Position numbers and translations under genes: made by a program
The notes under the pieces: generated by a model
Database searches by the model: none
What the model was told of the DNA's origin: nothing
Seen by the model: the letters and a program-made list of their open reading frames with translations, nothing else
Assembly (NCBI GenBank): GCA_036897445.1
Contig: JAYMTL010000028.1
Coordinates: forward strand, 90,411-154,410
Origin: Pelargonium tetragonum
Taxonomy: Eukaryota; Streptophyta; Magnoliopsida; Geraniales; Geraniaceae
Direction: 5' to 3'
DNA length: 64,000 nt
Part shown: positions 35,182 to 47,700 of the stretch, in pieces
How the letters are laid out: the number at the start of each line of letters is the position of its first letter
Numbering within the stretch: position 1 is the stretch's first letter

Positions 35182-35640
35182 TTATCTTATAATCTTTGTA
35201 GTCAACCACCAAGAGAGAGCATCTTCCTTATGAAAGAATTCCGTTGTGTAATGGAAAGGAGTTGAAGTCCTAAGTATATCTAAAGCTACGCTTTTCTTGA
35301 GTTGTTGATAATTTATGTGATCATTAGGTAGAGCAAAGAGAAGAAGACTTTTGACTAGATCACGCTCATGAAAGGTTAAGAGTCCAGTCCTGTGAATTCT
35401 TCCTCTAAAATCTAGAAAGGCTGGAAGGTAGATACGACCCCGTAGGCTTTAGCTATCATTAATACTAATTGCTCGAAGCGTGCTCGCCGTACATAAGGGG
35501 GTCTCTAGATGGTAAGATCCTCAGAGCATTGACAGTTAATGAAGTTAGATAAGAAGGCATTAAGAGTCCTAATTCTTCGACTAAGAAGTGTTCATTATTT
35601 ACGATGAATTCAAGCATTCTAGAATTGTTGTTCAATTTGT
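35182..35640 (-). pseudogene. Broken plasmid-type (T7-like) single-subunit RNA polymerase
   Basis: This is the only clear protein match. On the minus strand a frame open from 35448 to a TAA at 35182-35184 (88 codons) encodes YLPAFLDFRGRIHRTG and then FHERDLVKSLLLFALP. The DFRGR core is the T/DxxGR motif of single-subunit RNA polymerases (DWRGR in T7), and the context matches polymerases of linear mitochondrial plasmids. Just upstream a second frame encodes RARFEQLVLMIAKAYG, and a third (ATG at 35615-35617, 50 codons) encodes LEFIVNNEHFLVEELG and LLMPSYLTSL. These are in order, but the frames change twice over about 50 bp, so the gene is dead. The catalytic C-terminal half is not seen. Intact family members are about 800-1000 residues. 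Confidence 0.85.
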
Positions 35641-36302
35641 GTTTTTAGATTTTATTCATTACAGAGCTCCCAGTTATAATATCTATAATTTATTAGTATA
35701 CATTTCTTTTTCTACCCAAACCGATACACAAGTTAAGGTTATAAAAATTTTGTAGAGAATCTTAGGGGTTCGTCTTTTACAAGCGGTTTTTTAGAATAGG
35801 AATTAGGACTGCCCAGTCCTAATCTTTTTTAGTAGTATTGAATAAAAATCTACTAGGAGCTCCGTATTCTAAACTTGTTATACAATTCCACTACAAAATG
35901 AACTACAGAACACTTTTTCGAACCCACGACCAACATCTCGATTTTCATTTAGATTTGCCAAATGTAAAAAGTAGAGTACAGTAGAGGTCACTTACTATTC
36001 CTATAGAGTAACAAGTAAATACTTTATCTAAGTGATTCTAGTCCCCCTTTTAGATAGAGATTTTGGCTTTTACTCCTTGTCTAGATCTGTTTGCTTCTGG
36101 GGGTTAGTAATTCCTCCTTTTATTTGTTTTTAGTTTTTTAATTTTGTGTTTTTAATTAATGAAGTGAGTTTCGCTGAGGAACACCCTTGATAAAAAATCT
36201 TGTTAAATCATATACTTTGAGTGTGCTACCAGAAGCTCTATTTAAATATATAGCATCGCAGTAAGCTAAAGAAAAGTAATTTGACTTCGATAAATCCGTA
36301 TA
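35641..36302 (-). pseudogene. Possible N-terminal part of the RNA polymerase relic
   Basis: On the same strand and upstream of the recognised part, a frame at 36159-36302 is open for 48 codons (SNYFSLAYCDAIYLN, then LKVYDLTRFFIKGVPQRNSL). Another short one lies at about 35.88-35.99 kb. Their position fits the poorly conserved N-terminal third of a plasmid RNA polymerase. Frames of this length are common by chance, so this is inference from location. The rest of the interval shows nothing. Confidence 0.3.
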
Positions 36303-36972
36303 CTAATATCTACGCGACTAAAACTAGATCCTCTAAAACTAAAAGGAGTTGCCTACTAAATCTCTCTTATGTTATATAACAACCCGACCGAAAGGGGCCT
36401 TCCTAATGAATCGCCGAATAAGGTTATCCCAGGGCGTAGTAAAATATGTATAGCAACAGTTACCTATAGTGAGAAAACCCTCAGTAAAAATAATTAGAAA
36501 GGAAACTTTCTAATTTAAGAGGTTAAAGGCTAAGCAAATCCCTAACCGATATTACTTAGTAAAACAAGAATTCCTGAATTAGATACAAAAAGTTATAAAG
36601 GGGTCAAAAGCCCCGAAGATTCTATAGAATTTCATTCCTTTTTTAGGGCGGTATATAGAGAGTGGTAGTGGTAGGGCGTGCTAAAATCTGTTAAATAAAT
36701 AGGTTACCTTACTCCGAGAAATAGAAGTTTAAATGTATATTCCTCTATCCCGGAGTATTTCTCTTAAAAAAGCCGGCCAAGATGCGTCCTCCTAAAATGC
36801 TTTACTACTTTATTTATAAGACTTGCTTATATTATAGTAGTAATTCTACTACTTTGTGTTCCCCAAATCAAGAGTAGGCGTTTTTACAAAAACTATTTTA
36901 TTAAAGATTGTCAATACACCATTACTAATGCTGCAAATATTCTATAAGCTTCTCCTCTTATACTTTAACTAC

Positions 36973-37070
36973 CCAGAATTGGAAACAGGAATACAAGACA
37001 CCAAAACTCTATGAATTACCAGAATACCAAAACCTGTTGTATGCTTATTTCTGTGCACTAAAACAAGAAG
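36973..37070 (+). repeat. Patch of the dispersed-repeat vocabulary
   Basis: CCAGAATTGGAAACAGGAAT at 36973-36992 resembles 19989-20009 and 3645-3665. TTTCTGTGCACTAAAACAAG near 37049 resembles TTTCTGTGCGCTAAACAGAAG near 4558. Two words found in the left-end mosaic thus occur together here. Confidence 0.5.
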
Positions 37071-38227
37071 CGTATCCATTAACCCTTATATACCCGGGCC
37101 TTTAACATCTATTTCGTTTAGAATCTTACGACCTCTATTTCTTCTTATTCCTATTGACTTTTGTAGCTTTCTTAGGTTTCTTATGACTTAGATTTGCTTG
37201 ACTTACTATTTTAATTACCTATTATTTATATTGACTAACTGACTTTTTTTGTTTTATACACTAGGGTTTTTGTAATAGGTTCAGTTGCAGATCGAAATCT
37301 AACTAAACTAAGAGGTTTGGTTTAGAAAAGTTTAGGAGATACAAGGAGTTCCGGTTTAGTACTCAATCTCGATATTTCAAGGTAAAGTAGAATGTGAATT
37401 GCTAGTTTTTACCAATAGGGAACGGGTTCTTTAGGGATGGTTAATACTAAACTGACTTGTAAAAGGTAGGAGGAGTTACAATTTCAAATTAATGGATAGC
37501 TGCTTTTTAGTAGCTCCAGAACTTTAGGCTTAACAACTAGGAATTCACTCTTTAAAAAGTCAAGAACTTATAGTTGTTAAGGAATGAACCTTAGATATTG
37601 AGTAAGGGCAGGGTAATGAAATTTGCTTAGAGAATAAAACTATACAAAAAGAGAGTGGTTAGAAAAGCTTTCATACTCCTCAGTTCTAGTTACATCTGGA
37701 AAGTAAAGCCAAAGGCATTTGTTTGGGATAAAAACATATGTAGGAAGGCTCGAGGTTATAAAAAAGAAAAAAGCCGAAGGAGACTCCTTAACTTAGTTCA
37801 GAGCAACAGGAGTCCTCAAAAAGTATATAACTTACACTTCTCTGGAAAACCCTATTTCATTAGGAAACTCTAGATTCTATACTTCTTATTACCACAAAAC
37901 TAGGATTCTCGTACATTATTAAACCCCTTGGGAAAGCCCTCATTATCTACGGTTTCCTTTTGCTTTTCCTTATACTTTTAAAAGGCCAAAATCTTAAATT
38001 TCCGAAGATTTAGATTAAAGGACATGCCTCCTGACGACTTAGTTACTTATTTTATAACCCTGGATCAGTTAAAAAAATAACAAAAAAAGACTCTAACACA
38101 ACATACCTCGATACCTAGTATACAGGGACATAAAATTTTCTTATGCAATATTCTAGAAAAAGACTCCCAGAATACCCAATCCTAAAGAGGAATCCGCTTT
38201 CATATAATACAAGTAATCCTATTAAAC

Positions 38228-38257
38228 AAGGAACTCACTATCAAAAGGGAGTTCCTT
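38228..38257. repeat. Perfect 9-bp hairpin
   Basis: AAGGAACTC (38228-38236) pairs with GAGTTCCTT (38249-38257) around a 12-nt loop. It is not followed by a T-run and has no adjacent gene, so a terminator role is unsupported. Confidence 0.5.
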
Positions 38258-41200
38258 TGAGAGATAGCTTTAACAACTAACGGAACTTCTTGTTTCTATG
38301 TAAAGTAAGCAGTCAAAGCAGTTAGCAAATCAATAAAAGAAAACATTTGCCTTTCCTTTAATAATCTTTCATAAAACGTTAAAGGGAATTCAATTTAAAC
38401 AAGGGTAATCTCACTTCTTTCTTCTTTGTTACTCCGTCTCTTTCTTATCTAGACCTATCTAATTGTATTCTTGCTCTTGCTCATTATCTTACTCTTAAAC
38501 TTCTGGAATAAACCAAACTCTTGTACTATAATTTACAAGTAAAGACTTTCCAACAAAGAGTAAAATAACGGATTCAATAGAAAAATCCCTAAGTTATTTT
38601 TTAGAAAGCCCTTTATCTACCTTATTTTAAAGGGTCCTACTTTAAGAAGAAATATACGAAAAATCTTATTCTAAAGCTTAAACTAACACCTGTAAAGTCC
38701 AGCGAGATTACCTTGTACTAAAGCTAAGGGCACTTTTTATAGATAGGAATCCCTTTAAAATACAGATTTTTAAAGCTTTCGTGTGTGATTTCCTGTATGT
38801 TTTCATTACTTGCTTGTCAAAATCCCAACCAACTCTATCGAAGGTTTAAGGTTCCCTTTTATAGACACAGTCATTCCTAACTCAGAAACTTAAAAATCAG
38901 CTATACTAGATTTATAGGCCTTTCTTTTATAACTACTCCTAGATTCAACAAGCCTTAATTACATTACCTTGTTCAGATGAGAAAAGTAAGCAAAGGCTCT
39001 CTATTATCCATTATATAAACTTAATTAGACCTACTATAACCAGGTCTCGTAAAATGAAGTAGAACAAAGGCTTCGTAAAAGATAGCTCTTAGTAAAAATC
39101 CCTTGTAGGGGCTAAACTTCGATTTATCAATATAGCACAAGTTTAGTATTTGTAACCCCTAAAATAGAGAAGATAGGGGCAAGCTTTTTACTATACTAAA
39201 AGGGGGTCTGCGAATTAGAAACTTACGAGACTAAAACATTGTCTAAAATGTCTAAAGAGGGTCCTGGCTATTATAAAAGGGGAGATGAGGATCATTCTCA
39301 AAGTTCCCCAGAGCTTTCCTTAAAACCTCTTTAGAGTATACTTAGTATAGAATACGTGCTCTTTTCCGCTGTTTTATTGAAATGAGGCTAATACCCTAGT
39401 GACAAAAAAAGGGTTTTTATCCTACTCAGACACAACAGCCTGGGAAGAGTAAAAGAAATCCTAAATATCTTTTATTTTAGTTTAAAAAGGTACATATGTA
39501 CAAGGACAGTACCCCTTTAGGTCAACCTTAATATAGAACACACGTAACAATATTTCAAATAAATAGATCCTTTCGATAGAAGGAGTTTCCGTAAATTCTA
39601 AACTATTAAACCCGGTACTTCCGCCTAACTTTAGATATAATAATAGGTTTTAAGAGCAGTCATTATATATATATGAGAAAAAACGACTCTATAATAAGGC
39701 ATAGGGCATCCTTGCCCTACAAGGAGAAGATAGTAGATAAGGGTACGTCCTTATCTAAGAAAAGAGGTCCTTTAAACTGGCCTTGCTTTAACAAATTGAG
39801 GTAAGATCCTACTATACTAACTAAATAACTAAAGCTAAAACGGATACGCCAAGGAGGCTTTCAAGTATATACTCTAACCTGTCTCGGGAGTCCCAAGTCA
39901 AATTTCTGTCTTTTTAATCTCAAGCATGCTTTATCTATTACTTGTTGAATAAGGACACTCATTCCGTATTCTAACCCCTTTGAATGTCAAATCTTTTTGT
40001 TATATATCATAACTAGAGAAAACTGCCTTATATTTAACTACTATAACATCCTCGCGGGCGCGTTATCTTAAAATACGCTATAAGATACTTTTCCTCCGGC
40101 TCTTTATAAAATGAAAAACCTTTAACCCAAAAGTAACTGAGGGGGCTTCTTAAAAGAGGGTTCCTAAGTCTCAAAAATTTAATGCACAAAATGAACCCCT
40201 AAGCCTCTCTCGGGTATAACGAAACCCTAGAAAATCCTTGAGATGAAAAAAACCAGACACGGACCCGTTTAAAACGTGATATAGCTAATTAAAATGGCCA
40301 TACAGAACAGAGTTTTTACATAGTAGTCCCCCAATCTTTTTCCTCATTAGTCTTTCTATTTTTACCCAAAAAGTGTTTTCTTAACCACCAACCAAAACTC
40401 TTTTCTCTTTAGTACCCTGGAATTTGGCTTACTTTACTTTTAAGATATAGGACCCGGTTACTAGAAAAACCTTAGCTTTGTGAAGCTGAGAGGCTCTACT
40501 TCTTTGTTAAATAGCAATTAAGTCGCTTATTACCAGATTTTCTTGAAAATAAAAAGGCGCTGAGTATGAGTATAAGGGTTTCAGGATGGGGTCCCCTTAA
40601 AAAATTGAAACTAGAGCAAAGGTTTATAAAAAGGAATCCCTTTAGATTAGAGTTTCGGATTGTAAAGAGATCGTGAGATTTAAAAAACATTTTTTATAGG
40701 CATACTTGGATACTCAGGGTATAAAGTGATTTTTTAGTGTAGGAGCAGGGGCAGCTTAAAATCCATAGAAAAGCCTTTTTCTTAATAAGGATTAGGCAAA
40801 AATCCGTTACTATACCTCAGTGGGGTTTACTCATTAACAAGTTCAAGTTATAGAATATTCTTTTAGTGTCAAATAAACTCTATCTAGTAGAACGCCTTAG
40901 GATCCATTCCCTACACTGTGGATCCTCAATAGGAAAGATAGTTCTTATATAGTATAGTACTCGCGAACCTTGCGCGATCTTTAACAATACGAAAATCTCG
41001 GAACAGGATTTGGTTTTTAAAATTAGGACCTTTATACGTTAGCTGTTATTTTTATAGCTTATCGGTCAAGCTGGTCGAAAAAGTGCTGCTATAACCCGAA
41101 GTAATATAAGTATCTATTTCAAGTAATTGGGATGCTCTAAGAGTTCTGGTAACAGTTTTATATAGCAAAAACCCTCGATCACCAACTAGGATCTTGGCCC

Positions 41201-44200
41201 TAAAGTGCACGAAAAGGGTCGTATAATCTATTTTAATATATTGCGCATGAAGCACTTTTCCTTAAATAAAAAGTAGGAAACTTCTTATTTGTTCCTAATA
41301 AATAATTGCCTTTATTGGCAGCTTTATATCAGCTTACTACAATAGGAATGACTTAAGGGGGACCTTGGCCCGAAACTTCTTTATATAAGGTACTTAAAAA
41401 GGACTTGCTTTAAGTCAAAGTATTTACCTTGAAACAGCAAGATAAATCTAATATAACAGTAAGATACTGCCGGATTAGATTAAAAAGGGGATGCCTAGTA
41501 AAAAGGGCCTCTAAAGAAAGAGTGTGAGGGAGTTTTTTTAAGAGATTTGAAATAGGGGGATTTAGAAGTTTATAAGCACCTTTTATGGGCAAGGAAACCC
41601 CCGGGTTATAAAAAAACAGAAGTAAAAAAAAGGCTTCTTTTAAAATTTCCAGCGTTCTCTTAAGGCAGAAACTTGGGTCTTCTAGCTAAATTTAGAAACG
41701 AAGGGTTTTAATAAAACTCAAGTTAGAGGAATTTGTGTCTCTTAGTAGGGCGCCGGTATATCGTGGGAAATAGGATGATTTTGACCTTAATAGGTAGGGG
41801 TGTCCTAACTGACTTTAGATTCTAGGAAAATTCTCTTTTGTGGGTCTTTTTCTAAAAACAGAGTTTACCTTTACTCGAGTTAGTTTCTAGTGACAGCTAA
41901 AAGAAGTAGGATGCCCTTTTTAATATCGGATATCTAAAAAAGCTAAAAATTTCCCTTTTTTAAAACTTAAAAGCTTGATTTTTTCTTATAGGAATAGCCT
42001 CATCCCGCAATTGCGTACAAATGAAATTCTAAAATTTCTAGCAATATCTCTATACCATATTCATTTTTAGATTAGAACCTTCGACATTCCGTGTAAACAA
42101 AAGGCATTTGATTATTCAACGGAAACCCTTTAGAGTTTGTTAATAAAAAGCTAGTTAGAGACAGAACAGTTTCTATGCGATTTGCATGAAAGCCCATTCA
42201 TTTTGGGAGGTATTCCAGCGCCAACAACAACAAAAATACACATAGAGCTACAGGGTAAATCTCAAATGCTCTATAACATTCCTTTAGTAGAGGGAGAGAA
42301 ATTACAGTAGGAAAATAACACGAATGGGGAGGCTTTAATACTAGCTTTCTTTCCTTACAATTAAGAGTAGTCTGCTCCTAATAGGATAGGAACGTAGGTA
42401 GTACAGGTTATAAGACAGCAGCGGGTAAGTCAAGACTAGAATAGATTTACTGGGTTTCTTTAAGCTAGGAATCTGCTATCCATAGAAAAATTCTCCGGAA
42501 AAGTACGCTCTTTATTATTATTATTATTTAAAGATATGCTACTGACAATTTTCAGGATTAGATTAACAGGAGAACCTAAAAATATCCAAATATCTTTTTA
42601 CAACTCTAAGAAACTCTCAGGATTTTTCTTTGTTCAATTTTTCTCATGGGATCTCTTTACACTAAAAAGGGGCTTTTCCTACAAGAAACCTGAATTTTCA
42701 ATACAAAATAAATAAAAAGTCCTAGCCTGCCTGGATTTCTTATAGTTTTATCATGTCTTTGCTCTACTTGAGCAGTTTATTTCATAACAAAATAACATAT
42801 AGAGGTTTCTTCCAATTAAGCGGAAGAATGTCGATAAAAAAGAATTACTAATCCTTAAGATCAAGATCAATAACTGACTAGGATTTTATAGGTACACTCA
42901 AACTAAAAAGGATAAAGAGTGGTCATGAAACAAGGGAATGGAATATTAAGGAATGACTTTCAAAAGATCAAGGTTCAGCTTCTTATTTCTTATAAAAAGA
43001 AAAAACTAAAGTTGCTTAATAAATCCTATTTGAAAGTTCCGGGAGGCTTAACTAGGTGAAACAGAATTTCTAGACGCACCTAATTTTGAATCCTTCGCAG
43101 ACGCTTAAGGTATCATTTTTTTGTTAATCTTATCCAGTCTTGTTAAGAAATACAAAGCTGGAGGTTATCTCGAAAGTAAGAAACTCAAGACTACATAGTA
43201 CATAGACGGAAAAAAGATTTTCTTAATATAATTCTAGAGATACAATTTTCTACAGCAAGGATTTTGAAGTTTGCGCAGGACTCCGGGTTTTAGTCAAAAT
43301 TCGGGCTTTTCCAAGGGCTTCTAAAAAGGAATTCATAATATTGTTTGAATTGCTCTAGCGGAGCTCGGATTTTTGGGAAAAAAGGGGATTCTTTTATACC
43401 TAATCGGAGAAATTTCTTAAGTAAAGTAAATCTCTTTGGTTGGTTTCGGAAAAATACTTGGCTGAGTTCGAATTAAAAGGATTCCTAAACGAGAAATAAG
43501 AGTTCTTAAAAAATTTTTGATACAAGGGGACTTATTAGTGAAATGATGACGAAGTTTTATCCAGTTATTAAAAGAAATTTTAAAGCAATAAATTGCTTCC
43601 TCGCTTTTGATATGTTGTACCCAAGACCCTACTTAGTAGTACTTGCCTAATCCAATATGATTAAAACTCCTGATATAAAAAAAGAGAAAATTTTGTTTAG
43701 GTTTTCTATAACCAGCTCTTGGTAAATTTCTTATCCGTAGGGTTTGTAAGGAGTAAAGAAATAATATGAAATTTATACCTATCCGAAAGAGAGGAAGGGT
43801 ATAGGCTAAAGGAGTTCCTTATAAAATATCCTATAAACTTACTGAAAAAGGGTTTTATTCCATTAAGGCAGCTAGGTAATAAAGGTCAAGTTTTATTGGT
43901 TTTGCATATATAGCTGGCTTCCTTTTTTCAAAACAGGGAAGACTTTCCTTAGTGAAATTAGGGTTTCTAACTTTTACAGTTATATGATGCATTTTTATTC
44001 AAAAATGAATACTACTCTTTACAAGACAACTATTCTATTCTACTTTTTTATAATTTCATTTCTTTTTACTAGGCTTTTCGTGAGAAAATGAAAAGTTAAT
44101 AGGGTAATTTTAGGTGTTTTTAACCCTATAGAAAGCTCAGACAGTTCCATGTACTTTAGGCGCACCCTAAACCCTCTCCTCTTCTATTCTTTTCTTACTC

Positions 44201-44204
44201 TTTT

Positions 44205-44276
44205 TTGTAAGGGATTCCGAATAGCAGTAACAGCAGGGAACAAAAGGGAATGTACCTTAACAAGTAATAAGACTAT
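44205..44276 (-). repeat. Structured repeat, partial copy (helix 1 only)
   Basis: TAAGG (44208-44212) pairs with CCTTA (44255-44259), and inside it ATTCC (44214-44218) pairs with GGAAT (44247-44251). The loop read on the minus strand contains GCTGTTACTG, as in the copies at 15.4 and 44.7 kb, which sets the orientation. No helix 2 hairpin follows. Confidence 0.5.
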
Positions 44277-44559
44277 ATTAGTAAATATCTATTACTATTC
44301 CAGATCCAGCTAAAGTAACTAATACAAAGAAGAGTAATAGAACTAATAACTACATAAGAATATTTTATACAAAACTAGGACTACTATAGTTTAGTTAAGA
44401 TAAGAACATATAATATAACGGTAGAAATACTATCTACAATAGAGTAAGAGTCTAGCTATACTAGCTCCAAGGAACTACAAGACTGCTAGTCCGGGTTGCA
44501 ATAAGAATATACCGAGAAGACTAAAGCTACAGGGATACTGATAGAGACAAGGAGGGATA
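44277..44559 (-). repeat. AT linker between minus-strand repeat units
   Basis: Read on the minus strand this stretch has the AT-rich linker character of the array (many TAGTAATAG-like words), matching the spacing part of a unit between the 44.24 and 44.7 kb copies. No gene. Confidence 0.35.
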
Positions 44560-44778
44560 TCAAGACTAACAAAGGTAAGGTCCAAGAGTTATAGCTCTCC
44601 GGGTATTACAAAAAGAAGTAAGAAAGCGAGTAAGGAGCTGTTGGTGCCACGGTGTAAGGTTAACTATACGGATACTATAAGACAATTCCCCCCTTACGTT
44701 ACAGTCAACTACAAGAACCAATACTCTATAAGGCTCTCTCCTCCCTTACCAGTAACAACAGGGAGGGATATACCTTAA
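44560..44778 (-). repeat. Structured repeat, minus-strand copy at 44.7 kb
   Basis: On the minus strand it reads AAGGTATATCCCTCC, identical to array unit 6 at its start. The CCCTCC pairs perfectly with GGGAGG, and the outer AAGG with CCTT (forward 44730-44776). Then come GACTGTAACGTAAGGGGGG (forward 44688-44706), TATAGTATCCGTATAGTT, a CACCAAC box (forward 44640-44646) and a pyrimidine tail with GAGAGCTATAACTC. Confidence 0.6.
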
Positions 44779-47700
44779 TTTAATACGCCTAAAACTCCTA
44801 TACTTAATCACTGTCTATTACTTTACTATAATTATAATAACTAACTACTATTTTATTAACATAATTAAGACCCTAATAGAATGATGTAATAAGTTATATA
44901 CTACTATAAGTAAGAAGAGTCTAGTTATAACGGCTTAGATAGGTCCAGGGATAGTTATGATAGCTATTAAGAAAACCAAGGCTAATTTGTAAATTCCCTT
45001 AAAATACCGAAAAGAGTAACTCTTGTGTAATAGAGTATGTCCGTGTTTTAACTCTGAAATTGACTTTTGGTTTATATTTATATCTTACATTCTTAATGAA
45101 TAGTTGATGGAATTTAACCCTTAATTTGTGGACAAGATTCTAGTGCGTTATCCTCTAAAGGGTGCCCCTTAGCTCCCCGCTCTAACTAGAGTTTGTGAAT
45201 TCTTATTTGTAATCATGCTTTAGGATTTTTTGTAGTAATAGCTGTATGTAAAAGACTTCCCTCTTTCTTCTTATCACAATGGATATGCACAAGGATTCCT
45301 ATTAAAACTAAACTCAGAATCATTCTATAAGGCCCCTCTTTACTAGTACTTGATGAGTTTCTTTTCCCTTCAGCTCGGTGCTATATCCCAAAAGTCTTAT
45401 AACTATGTTCTTAGTCTTACTCTAGATATAAATTTCACGAAAGTTATGTTATAGATTTATCCAGAATACCTGTTACCAGCCAAAGCCAGAGCTCCCTTTT
45501 TATATAGGTAATGCTAACTCCAGCTTTCAGAATCTTTTTCTACTGATAGATATTTGTCTTAATACTTAATATTCGCAGTCTGCTTTTTCTCTTTAGCTCA
45601 GTTAATTGTAATTGCAAGCCTATAAGCCCAATATCTAACTTATTTTTAACTTAGAATTGCTGAAATACTTAAAAGCGCGATATGGTCCCAACCTCCAGCA
45701 GCTAAGAATGAGCCTCTTTTTTATAAAAAAGAGAGCGTAGAAAAACCCAAGTCTTTTTCTTGTTCTGCTCCCGCTATAATATAAAGTCTTTATATTCTTA
45801 TAGTTAATACCCATTTGAGGAATTTTATAGTATAAAGTAGAAAGGACCCACTTACGGTGTAAGTGCCCGAAAAGGAAGGAGGCAGGGCGGGGCTGTGGTT
45901 TCATAAATCGTAAGCTACCTCAAGTTTCTGGCAATAGAAAAAAGTTCTTATACTTCTCTACATTTCTAGTTAATTTAATAATATCTATATATAAGGAATT
46001 TAAAAGCAAGCTTTTGCTTTTCTAAGTTACAAAGGTAACTATAAAACGAGAGTCTTCCTTAATTGCTTTAGCTCTAATCGGAACAAGATTCTTTTAAAGC
46101 TAGGGGTGTCTCTTACTATTCCGGAATGTGAACTATTGATTTTTAGATAAAGGAAATCCTCTGATCCTTTGTCGTTGAAGTTCTATTAAGTTTGTTATAA
46201 CAGGGATAGTGGGACTTTTTACAAGACAAGAGCCTGTACAGTATACCTTAAGATTTCACTTTCTTAAAAGGGTTCCCTATATTTAGTGAGCAAAAAGAGA
46301 AAATCACTCTTTTTTCAATAGGGGTTTATATTACATAAGTAAGTTGTTAGGCTAAAGTAGACCAAAGTTCAATCTATTTTCTTGGCTTTTAAAAGGTAGC
46401 TTATCTTTCTCTATTGTTTTGATTAAGGATATCCAAAAAGCCTAAAGACTTTACTGCATAAAGCCCTTTTTCCTTATCGAACGCTATTCAAGAGTCTCGT
46501 AGAATTGCCGAAAGATAAACGCAATTTTAGTGAGGGGCCTTGAGGAAAAAGTATGTCCGCCTATGCATCCGCTGCGTTCTAGACAAACTAAAAAGAAGCT
46601 TACAGAATTGTAACTATACTCGTCAAGAGTTAAAGTTCCTTGGGTTTCCTTTAGAATTTTTACAGTCTTTTTTTCCTCTTTTTGTCTGAAACTTGCTGTT
46701 TTAACAAATGTTTACAAGGTTCCAGTTGATATAGAAATCCTTCTGCTCTTTAATAGCTTTCAGGAAGAGACCCAAAATTTGAAATTTCATATTTAAAGTC
46801 AATTCTTCCATTAAATGAATTTTATTTATATAGTAAAACTTCTTCCTTGACCTTTTTCAAATTCCTGAAATTTCTACGGGAAACCCGGAACTGCATTTGC
46901 CACGCTATTATAAGCTTTTCCTTTCAACCGAGTGGTATTTCTCTAAAAGGTTTTTGCAATTCCATAAGTAGTACTCCTTTTGTTTTGGTGGGGGTAATCC
47001 ACTCTTATAAGGGCACTCCAGCTGTAAGAAATAATTAGAATTTTGACTATAAGAGATCTTGGAGTTAAACCAAAAATGTTAGATATAGAAAGGTCCGGCG
47101 AGGCTATAAAAATCTTTTTGTTATTTAAGTACTTTTTGACTCAACATGTTACCGGTCTAGCTTATTAAAAGCGACCCTCATTGTATTGGATTTTTAGGCC
47201 AAAATCCTGGGGAGCTCCTTCCGTTGTTATCGACTTGCAGTTCCAGGCTAGCGAATGCCCCTATTATTGGCGACTCCTCCCCTTGACAATTCCCTGAGCG
47301 GGTCTTATATCTCGTGTTGGTGTAACACAAAAACAACCTTAAAAAGCGCTTAGTTTCGGACCTTTTAGTTGCAGCCTCTATAGACTTTTTCATGGGTCAT
47401 TTTAAAGAATTTGACTTGTACAAGGGGGTAGGGGCGCCCCTTATCAAAGAGTGTCCTTTCACAAACTATACTCATTTTTTAGGGGCGTCGAAAGGGAGAG
47501 AAAGCTTAAGTCAATCAGAATACTTAAAAGTATAAAATAGAGTTTGTTAAGAATTTCTATCCCAGTCGAAAAGAGGCTCGTGGAATAGTTATGCGGGACT
47601 GAATTACTAACTGGGCGGCCTCCCTGGATTCGGTTTAACAAAAGAAGTAAAAGCATGTTATTTAGGGAGTAGTGCCCTCTTTTTAGTCTACCTGGGTATG

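Larger units (their letters stand above)
36303..44204. other. Long gene-free spacer
   Basis: No gene is supported in about 7.9 kb. Frames of 60-72 codons at 37.7 kb (+), 40.6, 41.1 and 41.5 kb (-) carry no motif. An ATT microsatellite lies at 42512-42529. GTTCAGATGAGAAAAGTAAG near 38968 resembles GTTCAGATCAGGAAAGTAAG near 19910. Confidence 0.45.

Noticed and set aside
35915-35990. Reversed TTCGAACCCACGACC motif resembling a tRNA T-arm
   Set aside because: T stem does not pair and spacing to any anticodon loop is too long; it lies in the polymerase relic region.
38228-38257. Hairpin considered as a transcription terminator
   Set aside because: No T-run follows it and no gene lies upstream.
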